Shown one piece after another: positions 8,577 through 17,285 of a stretch of 64,000 nucleotides of DNA (its first letter is position 1; the number at the start of each line of letters is the position of its first letter). The DNA lies in contig NZ_QBKS01000001.1 in NCBI RefSeq assembly GCF_003054285.1, positions 1,426,001-1,490,000 of the forward strand, read 5' to 3'. The notes under the pieces were generated by a model that saw only the letters and a program-made list of their open reading frames with translations, was not told the origin of the DNA and searched no databases. This DNA is from Litoreibacter ponti (GTDB taxonomy: Bacteria > Pseudomonadota > Alphaproteobacteria > Rhodobacterales > Rhodobacteraceae). A program made the translations under genes and the position numbers.

Positions 8577-8697
8577 GTCTCAGCCAGCGCCATGAGAAAA
8601 GCCATAAAGGCACAAAGCGACATTCATTTGACGAAAAACCGCTTGCTTGGGCCAACCGGCGGGCGCAAGGCGGGGGTGTCCTACCACCGCGAGCCCC

Positions 8698-9921
8698 ATG
8701 CGCCTTCTGATTTCCTTTGCCGCCCTGTTCCTGTCCGTGGCCCTGTTGCAATTCAGCTCCGGCGCGGTGGGCCCGTTGGACGCCCTGTCGGGGCTCGCGC
8801 TGGAGTTCACCCGCGCCGAGGTTGGCCTGCTAGGATCAGCGCATTTCGTGGGCTTCTTCATCGGCTGCTGGTTTGCACCGCGCGCCATGGGGTCGGTCGG
8901 ACATTCGCGCGCCTTCTCCGCCTTCGCGGCCATGGGGGCCATCGGGCTGCTGGCCCATATGATCGTGGTCGACCCCTATGCCTGGGCGCTGATGCGGGTC
9001 GCCTCCGGTCTGTGCGTCGCAGGCTGCTACACGGTGATCGAGGCCTGGCTGCAATCAAAAGTCACCAACGAGACCCGCGGGCGCGCGATGGGCACCTACC
9101 GGGCGGTGGACATGGGCGCGTCACTGCTGGCGCAGCTGATGATCGGCGTTTTGGAGCCTGCGAGCTACGTCTCCTACAATCTGCTGGCGCTCTTGTGCTG
9201 CGCGTCGCTGCTGCCACTGACCCTGACCACGGCCCGCCCACCCGAGACCCCTGCCGCCCCGCGCCTGCGCCCGGCGCTGGCCTGGGCGCGCTCGCCGCTC
9301 GCCGTCGCTGGCGTGATCGTGGCGGGCCTGTCTTCGGCGGCCTTTCGTATGATCGGACCGGTCTACGGTCAGGAAGTGGGGCTACGCCCCGACCAGATCG
9401 GGCTTTTCCTTGCCGCCTTCGTCGCCGGAGGCGCAGTTGCGCAGATCCCGGCGGGCTGGCTTGCCGACAAGTTCGATCGCCGCTGGGTCCTGATCGGTAT
9501 GAGCGCCGCGGCGATCTTTTCCTGCGCGGTCACGGTCGTGTCGAGCACGGGCGGCACGGTCGCCGTGATGATTGCGGCGGTGCTGTTCGGGCTGACGACC
9601 TTTCCGATCTATTCCGTCTCCGCCTCCCACGCCCATGATTTCGCCACGTCGGAGGAACGGGTTGAGCTGTCAGCAGCACTGATGTTCTTCTACGCGGTCG
9701 GCGCCATCGCCTCACCCGTCGTGGCCTCAACCTTGATGGAGGCGTTCGGCCCCTCTGCCCTGTTCATCCTGATGGCGGGCGGGCACGCGTTGCTGGTCGT
9801 CTTCGGCTTGAGCCGTATGAGGGTGCGGGCCACGCCCAGAGATCGAACACCTTATGTCTATGCGCCGCGCACCTCGTTCACCATCGGAAGGCTCCTGCGG
9901 CGCCAGCGGGACCGTAAATAG
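8698..9921 (+). CDS. MFS transporter
   Basis: 407 residues with twelve hydrophobic segments. The N-terminal half has the MFS pattern (LLGSAHFVGFFIGCW, then a loop, MRVASGLCVAGCYTVIEAW), which resembles the YcaD subgroup. A second loop DRRWVLIGMS lies between helices 8 and 9 and LADKFDRR precedes it. The start ATG at 8698 is chosen because the first helix begins directly; the frame upstream reads Arg-rich nonsense. The substrate cannot be told. Confidence 0.85.
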   Translation: MRLLISFAALFLSVALLQFSSGAVGPLDALSGLALEFTRAEVGLLGSAHFVGFFIGCWFAPRAMGSVGHSRAFSAFAAMGAIGLLAHMIVVDPYAWALMRVASGLCVAGCYTVIEAWLQSKVTNETRGRAMGTYRAVDMGASLLAQLMIGVLEPASYVSYNLLALLCCASLLPLTLTTARPPETPAAPRLRPALAWARSPLAVAGVIVAGLSSAAFRMIGPVYGQEVGLRPDQIGLFLAAFVAGGAVAQIPAGWLADKFDRRWVLIGMSAAAIFSCAVTVVSSTGGTVAVMIAAVLFGLTTFPIYSVSASHAHDFATSEERVELSAALMFFYAVGAIASPVVASTLMEAFGPSALFILMAGGHALLVVFGLSRMRVRATPRDRTPYVYAPRTSFTIGRLLRRQRDRK

Positions 9922-10014
9922 GGCTTCGTTTTGGCCGAAATACTCAAAATCCGACACTGGCAGGCAGCCCGGGCTTAGGCTACATCTCGCGGACCATCGC
10001 CAAGGACGACGCCC

Positions 10015-11733
10015 ATGACCCGTATCCTGATCACATCCGCCATTCCCTATATCAACGGGATCAAGCACTTGGGAAACCTGGTGGGCTCGCAGCTGCCCGC
10101 CGATCTGTACTCGCGCTACATGCGGGCACGCGGCCATGAGGTGATGTTCATCTGCGCCACCGACGAGCATGGCACGCCCGCAGAGCTGGCGGCCGCAAAA
10201 GCGGGCCAGCCGGTGGCCGAGTTCTGCGCGCAGATGCATGAGACCCAAAGCAAAATTGCCGAAGGCTTCGGGCTGTCCTTTGATCATTTCGGTCGCTCGT
10301 CGAGCCCGCAAAACCAAGCGCTGACCCAGCATTTCGCGGGCCAGCTAAAGGCCAATGGTTTCATTGAGGAAGTGTCGGAGAAGCAGGTCTATTCCAACGC
10401 CGATGGCCGCTTCCTGCCCGACCGCTATATCGAGGGCACCTGCCCCAATTGCGGCTATGACAAAGCCCGTGGCGACCAGTGCGAGAACTGCACCAAGCAG
10501 CTCGACCCGACCGACCTGATCGAGCCGCGCTCGGCCATTTCGGGCTCCACCGATCTTGAGGTGCGCGAGACCAAGCACCTGTACCTGCGCCAGTCCAGGC
10601 TGAAGGATCAGCTGGATGCCTGGATCGACAGCAAGGCTGACTGGCCAGTGCTGACCACGTCCATAGCGAAGAAGTGGCTGCATGACGGCGACGGCCTGCG
10701 CGACCGGGGGATCACCCGTGATCTGGACTGGGGGGTGCCGGTCAAGGATGGCGAAAAGGATTGGCCAGGGATGGAAGGAAAGGTCTTCTACGTCTGGTTC
10801 GACGCGCCTATCGAATATATTGCCGCGACCAAGGAATGGGCCGATGCCCGCGATATGGACGACAGCGCGTGGCAGCGCTGGTGGCGCACCGACATGGGCG
10901 CGGATGACGTGCGTTACGTGCAGTTCATGGGCAAGGACAACGTGCCCTTCCACACGCTAAGCTTCCCCGCCACGATCATGGGCTCGGGCGAGCCGTGGAA
11001 GCTGGTCGACTACATCAAGTCGTTCAACTACCTCAACTATGACGGCGGGCAGTTCTCGACCAGCCAGGGCCGCGGCATCTTCATGGATCAGGCGCTGGAA
11101 ATCCTCGATGCGGATTACTGGCGCTGGTGGCTGCTCAGCCACGCGCCCGAGACCTCAGACAGCGAGTTCACGTGGGATAACTTCCAGGCGTCAGTGAACA
11201 AGGACTTGGCCGATGTGCTGGGCAATTTCGTCAGCCGCGTCACGAAGTTTTGCAACGCGAAATTCGGACCTGCTGTGCCTGCGGGCGGGCTGCCCGGTCC
11301 CGATGAGGAGGATCTGGTCGCGACGCTCGAAACCCGCACCCGCGCCTACGAGGCCCATATGGAGGCGATGGATGTGCGCAAGGCGGCCGCCGAGCTGCGC
11401 GCCATCTGGGTCGCAGGCAACGAGTATCTGCAAGAGGTCGCCCCGTGGTCGACCTTCAAGGAGGACCCGGACCGCGCCGCGGCGCAGATCCGCCTCGCGC
11501 TGAACCTGATCCGCGTCTATGCGGTGCTGTCGGCGCCGTTCATCCCGACGGCCTCGGCGAAGATGCTGATGGGGATGAACACGCTGGAGACCAGCTGGCC
11601 GGAGGACATGAATGTCGCCCTGTCCGCCCTCGCGCCCGGCCACGAATTTACCGTACCGGAGGTCCTCTTCGCCAAGATCACCGACGAGCAGCGCGAAGAC
11701 TGGCAGGCCCGGTTCGCAGGCGTACGCGCCTAG
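10015..11733 (+). CDS. metG: Methionyl-tRNA synthetase
   Basis: 572 residues. Class I synthetase: HIGH-type motif HLGN at 18-21 after PYINGIK, a zinc knuckle CPNCGYDKARGDQCENC near 143-159, the KMSKS-equivalent loop FSTSQGRGIF near 344-353, and a C-terminal anticodon-binding helical domain. It charges tRNA-Met for all translation starts. It lacks the C-terminal tRNA-binding (EMAP-like) extension found in some bacteria. The lysines of KMSKS are replaced by Thr-Ser-Gln, as in some alphaproteobacterial enzymes. Confidence 0.95.
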   Translation: MTRILITSAIPYINGIKHLGNLVGSQLPADLYSRYMRARGHEVMFICATDEHGTPAELAAAKAGQPVAEFCAQMHETQSKIAEGFGLSFDHFGRSSSPQNQALTQHFAGQLKANGFIEEVSEKQVYSNADGRFLPDRYIEGTCPNCGYDKARGDQCENCTKQLDPTDLIEPRSAISGSTDLEVRETKHLYLRQSRLKDQLDAWIDSKADWPVLTTSIAKKWLHDGDGLRDRGITRDLDWGVPVKDGEKDWPGMEGKVFYVWFDAPIEYIAATKEWADARDMDDSAWQRWWRTDMGADDVRYVQFMGKDNVPFHTLSFPATIMGSGEPWKLVDYIKSFNYLNYDGGQFSTSQGRGIFMDQALEILDADYWRWWLLSHAPETSDSEFTWDNFQASVNKDLADVLGNFVSRVTKFCNAKFGPAVPAGGLPGPDEEDLVATLETRTRAYEAHMEAMDVRKAAAELRAIWVAGNEYLQEVAPWSTFKEDPDRAAAQIRLALNLIRVYAVLSAPFIPTASAKMLMGMNTLETSWPEDMNVALSALAPGHEFTVPEVLFAKITDEQREDWQARFAGVRA

Positions 11734-11737
11734 GCGG

Positions 11738-11783
11738 CAAAACTCTTAAGAAGAGTTTTGATCAGACTTTTTTGAAAAGTCTG
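11738..11783. terminator. Two successive hairpins between converging metG and the AbrB-type gene
   Basis: First hairpin 11738-11760: CAAAACTCTT, loop AAG, AAGAGTTTTG, ten perfect pairs. Second 11763-11783: CAGACTTTT, loop TTG, AAAAGTCTG, nine perfect pairs. They lie at the end of two converging genes and overlap the last codons and stop of the minus-strand one. They probably end transcription from both sides. Confidence 0.65.
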
Positions 11784-12819
11784 AGCCCGCCCGGGCGGTG
11801 AAGCTCGGGATCAGAATGCTCAGGATCAAAAGACGGCCCACGTGGCAGGCCGCCACGAAGCCCGGGTTCGCCCCCAGCACCGCCCCCATGACGATCATTG
11901 TTTCCAGACCACCCGGTGCGAAGGCCACCAATACATGGGGGATCGGCATTCCCAGCCAAAGCGCAATCGGGACCGCTGCCAGCACGGATAGCCCGACGGT
12001 CAGGCAAGTGATTGCGGTGCCCCCGCCCGCATAGCCCGCCAATTGCGCGGGCGTGGTGCCGGAGAAACGCGAGCCGATGAGCGTGCCCATCACCACCAGA
12101 CAGACCAAGGTCAACTGAGGGTTCAGCACGCCCGGTGCGAGGTCGCTCAGATGCCCCAGCGACGAGACAATCATCGCCCCGATCAGCAGCGGCGCGGGCA
12201 CGCACAGCCGCTCGAGGCACCAGCCCAGAGTGATGCCCAGCGCGCATAGGATGGCGAGATGGAGCAGGCTCAACTCCGCGCCCGCGGGCAGCATGCCCTG
12301 GGAAAGATCAAGCCCCATGATTGCGGCGATCACCGGCACGGCGAGGGTCAACAGCAACAGGCGCACGGATTGCACCACCGCCACTTTCGCGGTGTCGACA
12401 CGGTAGCTTTCGCCCAGCGCGAGCACGAAGCTCAGATGCCCCGGCGCCGATGCAAGCACCGCCGTGCGCGGCTCGAACCCGAACCCGCGCACCAGCAACG
12501 CGCGGCATGCGGCCATCGCGATCACCAGCATGATGGCGAGCGCCACGAAGGCCACAGGCCAGCGCAGAACGGCCGCGGCAGCGTCTGCGTTGACGCCCGC
12601 GCCCACACCGATACCGATGAACAGGAAGGCGACGTCCCGCACGCCCGTGGCGATGGCGAAGCGAAACCCTAGCAGCGACAGGGCCGAGACCAGGAGCGCA
12701 GGTCCGGTCAGAAGATAAAGCGGCATTGATACCAGCCAGCCCAGCGCCGCGCCGAGGCCGCCGACCACCAGGGACAACGCCGTGACGCGGAGCTCGGGCA
12801 AGGTGGGGCGGTTCAACAT
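11746..12819 (-). CDS. AbrB family membrane protein (ammonia monooxygenase-like transporter)
   Basis: 357 residues, about ten transmembrane segments arranged as an internal duplication. Each half ends in a conserved loop (PGHLSFVLALGESYRVD and PGGLETMIVMGAVLGANPGFVAACH), which is the AbrB duplication family named after E. coli AbrB (not the Bacillus regulator). The molecular function is unknown. The start ATG at 12819 is where the hydrophobic N-terminus begins; the upstream in-frame sequence is Arg-rich and unlikely to be translated. The last codons are part of a hairpin. Confidence 0.8.
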   Translation of the reverse strand: MLNRPTLPELRVTALSLVVGGLGAALGWLVSMPLYLLTGPALLVSALSLLGFRFAIATGVRDVAFLFIGIGVGAGVNADAAAAVLRWPVAFVALAIMLVIAMAACRALLVRGFGFEPRTAVLASAPGHLSFVLALGESYRVDTAKVAVVQSVRLLLLTLAVPVIAAIMGLDLSQGMLPAGAELSLLHLAILCALGITLGWCLERLCVPAPLLIGAMIVSSLGHLSDLAPGVLNPQLTLVCLVVMGTLIGSRFSGTTPAQLAGYAGGGTAITCLTVGLSVLAAVPIALWLGMPIPHVLVAFAPGGLETMIVMGAVLGANPGFVAACHVGRLLILSILIPSFTARAGSDFSKKSDQNSS

Positions 12820-12918
12820 GACAAAGGGGCTACCACTGGCGGGCGCAAATGTGGACCCCCACGAAAAGCTGATCACGCGTATCTTGACCGGCGCGCGCTG
12901 TCTGGCAACGATGGGCGC

Positions 12919-13482
12919 ATGCGATTGCTTCTCATCTTCTGCCTTCTGCTGACGACCGCCGCACAGGCCGCCTGCCCGCCGAACCCCGAACGCTCTGCAC
13001 GGCATACAGAATTGATGGCGCTCTTGGCGGACGCGCCGAATGAGACGGTCGCGCGCGAGTATTCAAACGAGCTATGGAACATTTGGGGCACCGCGCCGGA
13101 CACCACCGCTCAGGAAATCCTGCAGCGCGGGATGGAGCGGCGGCAGGCCTTCGATCTGCGCGGCGCGCTGGAAGACTTCAACACCCTGATCGATTACTGC
13201 CCGGGCTATGCCGAAGGGTATAACCAGCGGGCCTTCATCAATTTCATCGGGCGCGACTACGAAATCGCTCTGGAAGATCTGGACCGCGCCCTGGCCATCA
13301 CGCCCGATCATATCGGGGCGCTGACCGGGCGGGCGCTGGCTTTGATCCAGCTGGGGCGCGACCGCGAGGGGCAGCTGGTGCTGAGGGAGGCGTTGAAGCT
13401 GAACCCCTGGCTGCCGGAGCGCAACCGGGTCACCCCCTTGCCCCCCGTACCACAAGAAACTGTGCCAGAGGTCGAGCTTTAG
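12919..13482 (+). CDS. Exported tetratricopeptide-repeat protein
   Basis: 187 residues: signal peptide MRLLLIFCLLLTTAAQA then AC. Two to three TPR units follow (about 75-165), such as QAFDLRGALEDFNTLIDYCP and EIALEDLDRALAITPDHIGA. Periplasmic scaffold of unknown partner. Divergent from the AbrB-type gene with 99 bases between. Confidence 0.75.
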   Translation: MRLLLIFCLLLTTAAQAACPPNPERSARHTELMALLADAPNETVAREYSNELWNIWGTAPDTTAQEILQRGMERRQAFDLRGALEDFNTLIDYCPGYAEGYNQRAFINFIGRDYEIALEDLDRALAITPDHIGALTGRALALIQLGRDREGQLVLREALKLNPWLPERNRVTPLPPVPQETVPEVEL

Positions 13483-13531
13483 GCTTTTCGCGCGCGCGGC
13501 CCACCGCTAGGGTCGCGCCACCCTGCCCCGT

Positions 13532-13617
13532 GCCCGCGTGGTGGAATGGTAGACACATGAGACTTAAAATCTTTGGGCCGTATGGCCGTGCCGGTTCGAG
13601 TCCGGCCGCGGGTACCA
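13532..13617 (+). tRNA. tRNA-Leu (anticodon TAA)
   Basis: 86 bases including encoded CCA. Acceptor gcccgcg pairs with cgcgggt (last pair G-T). The anticodon loop in gacttaaaatc gives TAA, there is a long variable arm (gggccgtatggccgt) as in class II tRNAs, and a T-loop ggttcgagtcc. Confidence 0.95.
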
Positions 13618-13657
13618 ACTTTATCAATTGAAAATTGCTCTATGGTGAGCTGAAACG

Positions 13658-13686
13658 AAAAAACGCGCCCCGAGGGACGCGCTTTT
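13658..13686. terminator. Terminator hairpin, bidirectional
   Basis: A hairpin of ACGCGCCCC and GGACGCGCT type with a short GAG loop, flanked by A-rich sequence on the left and TTTT on the right. On the minus strand the stem is followed by TTTTTT, so it serves the minus-strand gene ending at 13708; it may also stop the tRNA transcript. Confidence 0.6.
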
Positions 13687-13707
13687 CAAAGTGATATGCA
13701 ACAGGCG

Positions 13708-14022
13708 TTATGCAGCTTCGGCCTGATTGCGGCGCTCGCTCTCTTCGCGAGACAGCGCGACCGAGGTCCGCACGCCGTTGCCGACGAAAGCCATCAGGCC
13801 GGACACGACCCGCTCGTTCGGGTCGATCCCGGCGCAGCTCAGGACCTCACGGCCATCGCGTGAGCGCGCCCAACGAGCGATCTGCTCGGGGCCGTTCCCA
13901 TATTTCTTGTCATCCGCAATTGCATCATCAAGTGCGGCCAAGACAACGGCGGCAAACAGTTTGCGGGCGCGTTGACCTTGTTCGAAGTTGAAAGCGTTGC
14001 CATCAACGAAATCAGCAGCCAT
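13708..14022 (-). CDS. Hypothetical protein
   Basis: 104 residues, soluble and helical. It begins MAADFVDGNAFNFEQGQ and includes KKYGNGPEQIARWARSRDGR and a hydrophobic C-terminal stretch. I do not recognise the family. It stands alone between tRNA-Leu and efp, with its own terminator. Confidence 0.6.
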   Translation of the reverse strand: MAADFVDGNAFNFEQGQRARKLFAAVVLAALDDAIADDKKYGNGPEQIARWARSRDGREVLSCAGIDPNERVVSGLMAFVGNGVRTSVALSREESERRNQAEAA

Positions 14023-14237
14023 TTCGTTTCCTTTGTTATTGCTCTTGCTATCTGGGCGTGGCGACCCTTGTGACAGGTATTTGCCGATTCGTCATTGCAT
14101 TCTAGGAATGGCACGTATGCGTTGCGCGCATAGCTTTCACAAACCCCTAACCCTATCTAGTCACCTTGTCTCCCCTTAACTCCCCAGATATAGGGTTGTT
14201 CCAATTTTCATCAAGCTTTCGTCAAGGAAATGCCACA

Positions 14238-14801
14238 ATGCCAAAAATCAACGGCAATGAGATCAAGATCGGCAACGTGCTGGAGCACAATGACGGCCTG
14301 TGGGTTGCGGTCAAAGTGGACCATGTGAAGCCCGGCAAAGGCGGTGCCTTCGCCCAGGTCGAGATGAAGAATCTGCGCAACGGCTCGAAACTGAACGAGC
14401 GTTTTCGCAGCGCCGACAAGGTCGAGCGGGTCCGGCTGGAGCAAAAGGACCAGCAATTCCTTTATGAGACCGACGGCATGATGACCTTCATGGACAGCGA
14501 GACCTATGAGCAGATCGAGCTGCCCGCCGACCTGCTGGGCGAGCGCCGCCCCTTCCTGCAAGATGGCATGGTTGCGGTCGTGGAATACTACGAGAGCGAA
14601 GCGCTGAACGTCTCCCTGCCGCAGAAAGTCACCTGCACGGTCACCGAGACCGAGCCGGTCATCAAAGGTCAGACCGCCTCAAAGTCTTTCAAGCCCGCCG
14701 TGCTCGACAATGGCGTGCGTATCATGGTGCCGCCCTTCGTGGGCGTGGACGAAGCCATCGTGGTTGACACCGAAACGATGGAATATTCCGAGCGCGCCTA
14801 G
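14238..14801 (+). CDS. efp: Elongation factor P
   Basis: 187 residues, three OB-type domains. The tip of domain I is HVKPGKGGAF with Lys34, the residue that is modified in many bacteria. EF-P frees ribosomes stalled on polyproline. The start at 14238 follows AAGGAAA. Upstream sequence in the same frame to 14166 is not needed. Its stop overlaps that of the converging GT11 gene by 3 bases. Confidence 0.96.
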   Translation: MPKINGNEIKIGNVLEHNDGLWVAVKVDHVKPGKGGAFAQVEMKNLRNGSKLNERFRSADKVERVRLEQKDQQFLYETDGMMTFMDSETYEQIELPADLLGERRPFLQDGMVAVVEYYESEALNVSLPQKVTCTVTETEPVIKGQTASKSFKPAVLDNGVRIMVPPFVGVDEAIVVDTETMEYSERA

Positions 14802-15649
14802 AGGCGTATCCAGCTTTCGGGCGTGATATCGGGATTCGCCAGCTTCGGGTTGGCGAACCAGACCTTCGGCGCCACGACCACCTTGTCGGGGTTGTCGTTC
14901 AGCCAAGCCCCCCACCATGAAAACGTCGAGTTGGCGATGATGTTGTGCCGGCAGATCGAGATCAGCCGCATGTCCTCGTAATGCTTGTCCGACCCGTTAT
15001 GCCCCGCCACGCGCATCTCGAACGGCAGCTTCAGGTTGTCGCGCGCCCAGTCTGGGTCGTCCGAGAACACGAAGACTTTGGGCTCGGCATCCATCTTTTC
15101 GGCCACGTGGTTCAGCGCGCGCTCGTAATAGGCGGCATCGCATGACGCGTGCGACCCGGCGCCTTTCGCCGTCAGGTAATCGCCGCGGCGCAAATGCAAG
15201 GACACCGAGGGCACCGCACGAATATCATCGGCCCAACGCCTGTTCTCGTCACTGGGCGGCGTCTTGATCGTCAGCTCCTGACGCAAGCCCGGGAAATCCT
15301 CGAAATACCTCTCCGACTGGAAATAGCCGTGGAGGTAGACGTCCCCTCGCAACGAGAGGATGTTTTCGTTGAAGCCCAGGCCCCGCTCCCGCGTGAATTT
15401 CGGACTGCCCCCGAGGTATCGCCACGCGGCGTAGCGCAGCTTTGAGTTCTTGTCCGGCGGCAACTCGCCCGGCTGCGCAATCTTCGCCTCAATGGCGAAA
15501 TGGTTCAGCGCGAACTCCCAATGATCTCCGGGCGGTGCAAGCCGGATATCAAGCCAAAGCGGCGCGCAGGCCCGTTTGGCCAGCGCTCTGGCGGTGGCGT
15601 ATTGGAACAGCTGATTGCCGAGGCCGCCGAAGATACGCGCGATGATCAT
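14798..15649 (-). CDS. Glycosyltransferase family 11, alpha-1,2-fucosyltransferase type
   Basis: 283 residues. The N-terminus GGLGNQLFQYATARALA (8-24) and the donor-site motif HLRRGDYLT (152-160) are the GT11 hallmarks; NSTFSWWGAWL near 240-250 is the third conserved block. Members transfer fucose (or a related sugar) from GDP-fucose to galactose on surface glycans. Start overlaps the stop of the upstream GT10 gene (ATGA at 15646-15649), so they are coupled. Confidence 0.88.
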   Translation of the reverse strand: MIIARIFGGLGNQLFQYATARALAKRACAPLWLDIRLAPPGDHWEFALNHFAIEAKIAQPGELPPDKNSKLRYAAWRYLGGSPKFTRERGLGFNENILSLRGDVYLHGYFQSERYFEDFPGLRQELTIKTPPSDENRRWADDIRAVPSVSLHLRRGDYLTAKGAGSHASCDAAYYERALNHVAEKMDAEPKVFVFSDDPDWARDNLKLPFEMRVAGHNGSDKHYEDMRLISICRHNIIANSTFSWWGAWLNDNPDKVVVAPKVWFANPKLANPDITPESWIRL

Positions 15650-16506
15650 GTAAGGCTTCCCCGCACGGCCTCTGCCGCGCGCTTGTTGGTGTTCGCATAG
15701 TTCATCGCAACCGCCCGATTGGCCGCAATCGTATCCGCCCGCGCGGCGTAATCATCAGGGCTGATCCGTGCAAGTGCTGCAATGATGTCGTCCGCATCCG
15801 AGCAAATCATAAGGCCCGTTGCGTCGAAATACTCCGCGATATCGGGCGCGCCCCAGTAGATCGGTACGGTCTCGCAAATGAGCGCGTCGATGAGCTTTTC
15901 GGTGAAATAGGACGGCTCGCGGGAGTTCTCGATCACCACGGAGTAGCGGTATGGCGCGAGCCCGTCCTCCTTGAGCTCGAACGGCGCGTAGCCACGGCCA
16001 AGGATATCGACGTCCAGACCTGTCGCGCGGATGCGCTCGACGACCGAATGGCGCAGTTTGTGGCCTTCAAGATCATTGCGGGCCGAGGCGATGAGGGAGA
16101 CGTCCTTGGACTTGGTGGTGTCGATCTGGTCGAAGTCGCTCAGGAACGTATCACCCGCCACGAAGCGGATGCCGTTCGGCACGGCTGCCAAAGTCGCCTT
16201 GTTCTTCGTCAGGACACGGTGAAAGCGCCAATGCAGGCGGCGAGCGGACTTCAGGTGGTGAGCATGGTTGCTGTCAGGCTCGACGATCATCACCGAGACC
16301 TGTGCACGCACCCCGAACCACGGCAGGTAGAACATCGGCTTGCGTGGATAGGTGATCAGGTGATCGGTCGCCGCCATATCGCTCACGCAGCCCGTCGCCA
16401 GACGATCGGGGCGGCCCAACGGCCATTCCAAGGCGTCGAGCGGCATCTTCGCGATACCGCGCGTGGGCCATGCGCCATAGGGAACAACGGCGAAAGCTGC
16501 GCTCAT
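15646..16506 (-). CDS. Glycosyltransferase family 10 (alpha-1,3-fucosyltransferase type)
   Basis: 286 residues. The conserved donor-binding block YRYSVVIENSREPSYFTEKL, followed by DALICETVPIYWGAP (186-221), is the GT10 signature. Cytosolic, GT-B fold expected. It starts inside the stop of the rhomboid gene (ATGA at 16503-16506) and its stop overlaps the GT11 start. A second fucosyl-type transferase next to it suggests both decorate one oligosaccharide. Confidence 0.85.
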   Translation of the reverse strand: MSAAFAVVPYGAWPTRGIAKMPLDALEWPLGRPDRLATGCVSDMAATDHLITYPRKPMFYLPWFGVRAQVSVMIVEPDSNHAHHLKSARRLHWRFHRVLTKNKATLAAVPNGIRFVAGDTFLSDFDQIDTTKSKDVSLIASARNDLEGHKLRHSVVERIRATGLDVDILGRGYAPFELKEDGLAPYRYSVVIENSREPSYFTEKLIDALICETVPIYWGAPDIAEYFDATGLMICSDADDIIAALARISPDDYAARADTIAANRAVAMNYANTNKRAAEAVRGSLT

Positions 16507-17261
16507 TTGCGGCGGATCACTTTGGGCAGAGAACTGTTGTAGCTGGCCTCCGGGTGCGGCGGATGGCCGTCGGTGCGTTGCCAATAGTCTCGGCCACCGC
16601 GCCTGAGCCACAGCGGCAGGCACAAAGCGAAGCCCACAATAAACCCGCCTGCGTGCGCCCAATAGGCCACGCCACCCCCGGTCATGCCAAGATTTGAGAC
16701 GCCGTTGAACAATTGCAGGGCGAACCAGACCCCCAGCATCACCCACGCGGGAACGGGGAAGATTTTGAAGATGATCACGATGATGATCAGGATATCGACC
16801 TTGGCCTTCGGAAACAGAAGGAGATAGCCCCCCATCACCGCCGCGATCGCACCGGAGGCGCCGACAACAGGCACACCGCTGGACGGGTTCGCCAGAACCT
16901 GTCCCAAATCCGCGCCGAGCCCGCCGAGCAGATAAAAGAGCAGAAAGCCCAAATGGCCCATCTCCTCTTCCAGATTGTCGCCGAAGATGTAGAGAAACAG
17001 CATGTTTCCCGCCAAATGCATGATCCCGCCGTGCAGGAACATCGAGGTCAACAAGGTGTAGGTCTCGATCCCATTGACGATCTCGATCGGGCGCATGCCC
17101 CACGTGTCGTAAAAGGCCGCGAGCGCGCGCTCGTCGTTGAAGAGCGGCCAGTAGCTCAGGAAGATCACCACGTTCAACGCGATGAGCGCATAGGTGACGT
17201 AAGGCGTGCGCTCGGACGGGTTGTGGTCGCGGATCGGGAACATGGGCCGACGCTCGCGCAT
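16503..17261 (-). CDS. Rhomboid family intramembrane serine protease
   Basis: 252 residues with six to seven membrane segments. Catalytic Ser136 in GASGAIAAVMGG and His203 in WAHAGGFIVG, plus the HGGIMHLAGNMLFL helix that supplies the oxyanion side. It cleaves single-pass membrane proteins inside the bilayer; the substrate is unknown. An alternative start at 17243 (MFPIRDHNPS) is common in this group. Gene order rhomboid, GT10, GT11 with ATGA overlaps makes one transcript. Confidence 0.9.
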   Translation of the reverse strand: MRERRPMFPIRDHNPSERTPYVTYALIALNVVIFLSYWPLFNDERALAAFYDTWGMRPIEIVNGIETYTLLTSMFLHGGIMHLAGNMLFLYIFGDNLEEEMGHLGFLLFYLLGGLGADLGQVLANPSSGVPVVGASGAIAAVMGGYLLLFPKAKVDILIIIVIIFKIFPVPAWVMLGVWFALQLFNGVSNLGMTGGGVAYWAHAGGFIVGFALCLPLWLRRGGRDYWQRTDGHPPHPEASYNSSLPKVIRRK

Positions 17262-17285
17262 CGGCCCGCGGAGGTCAATACGGCG

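Noticed and set aside
8049..9638. Long plus-strand frame (529 codons) overlapping the DHxxP gene and the MFS gene
   Set aside because: Arg/Ala/Gly-rich nonsense; the MFS gene in another frame has clear transmembrane pattern and the opposite gene a coherent protein.
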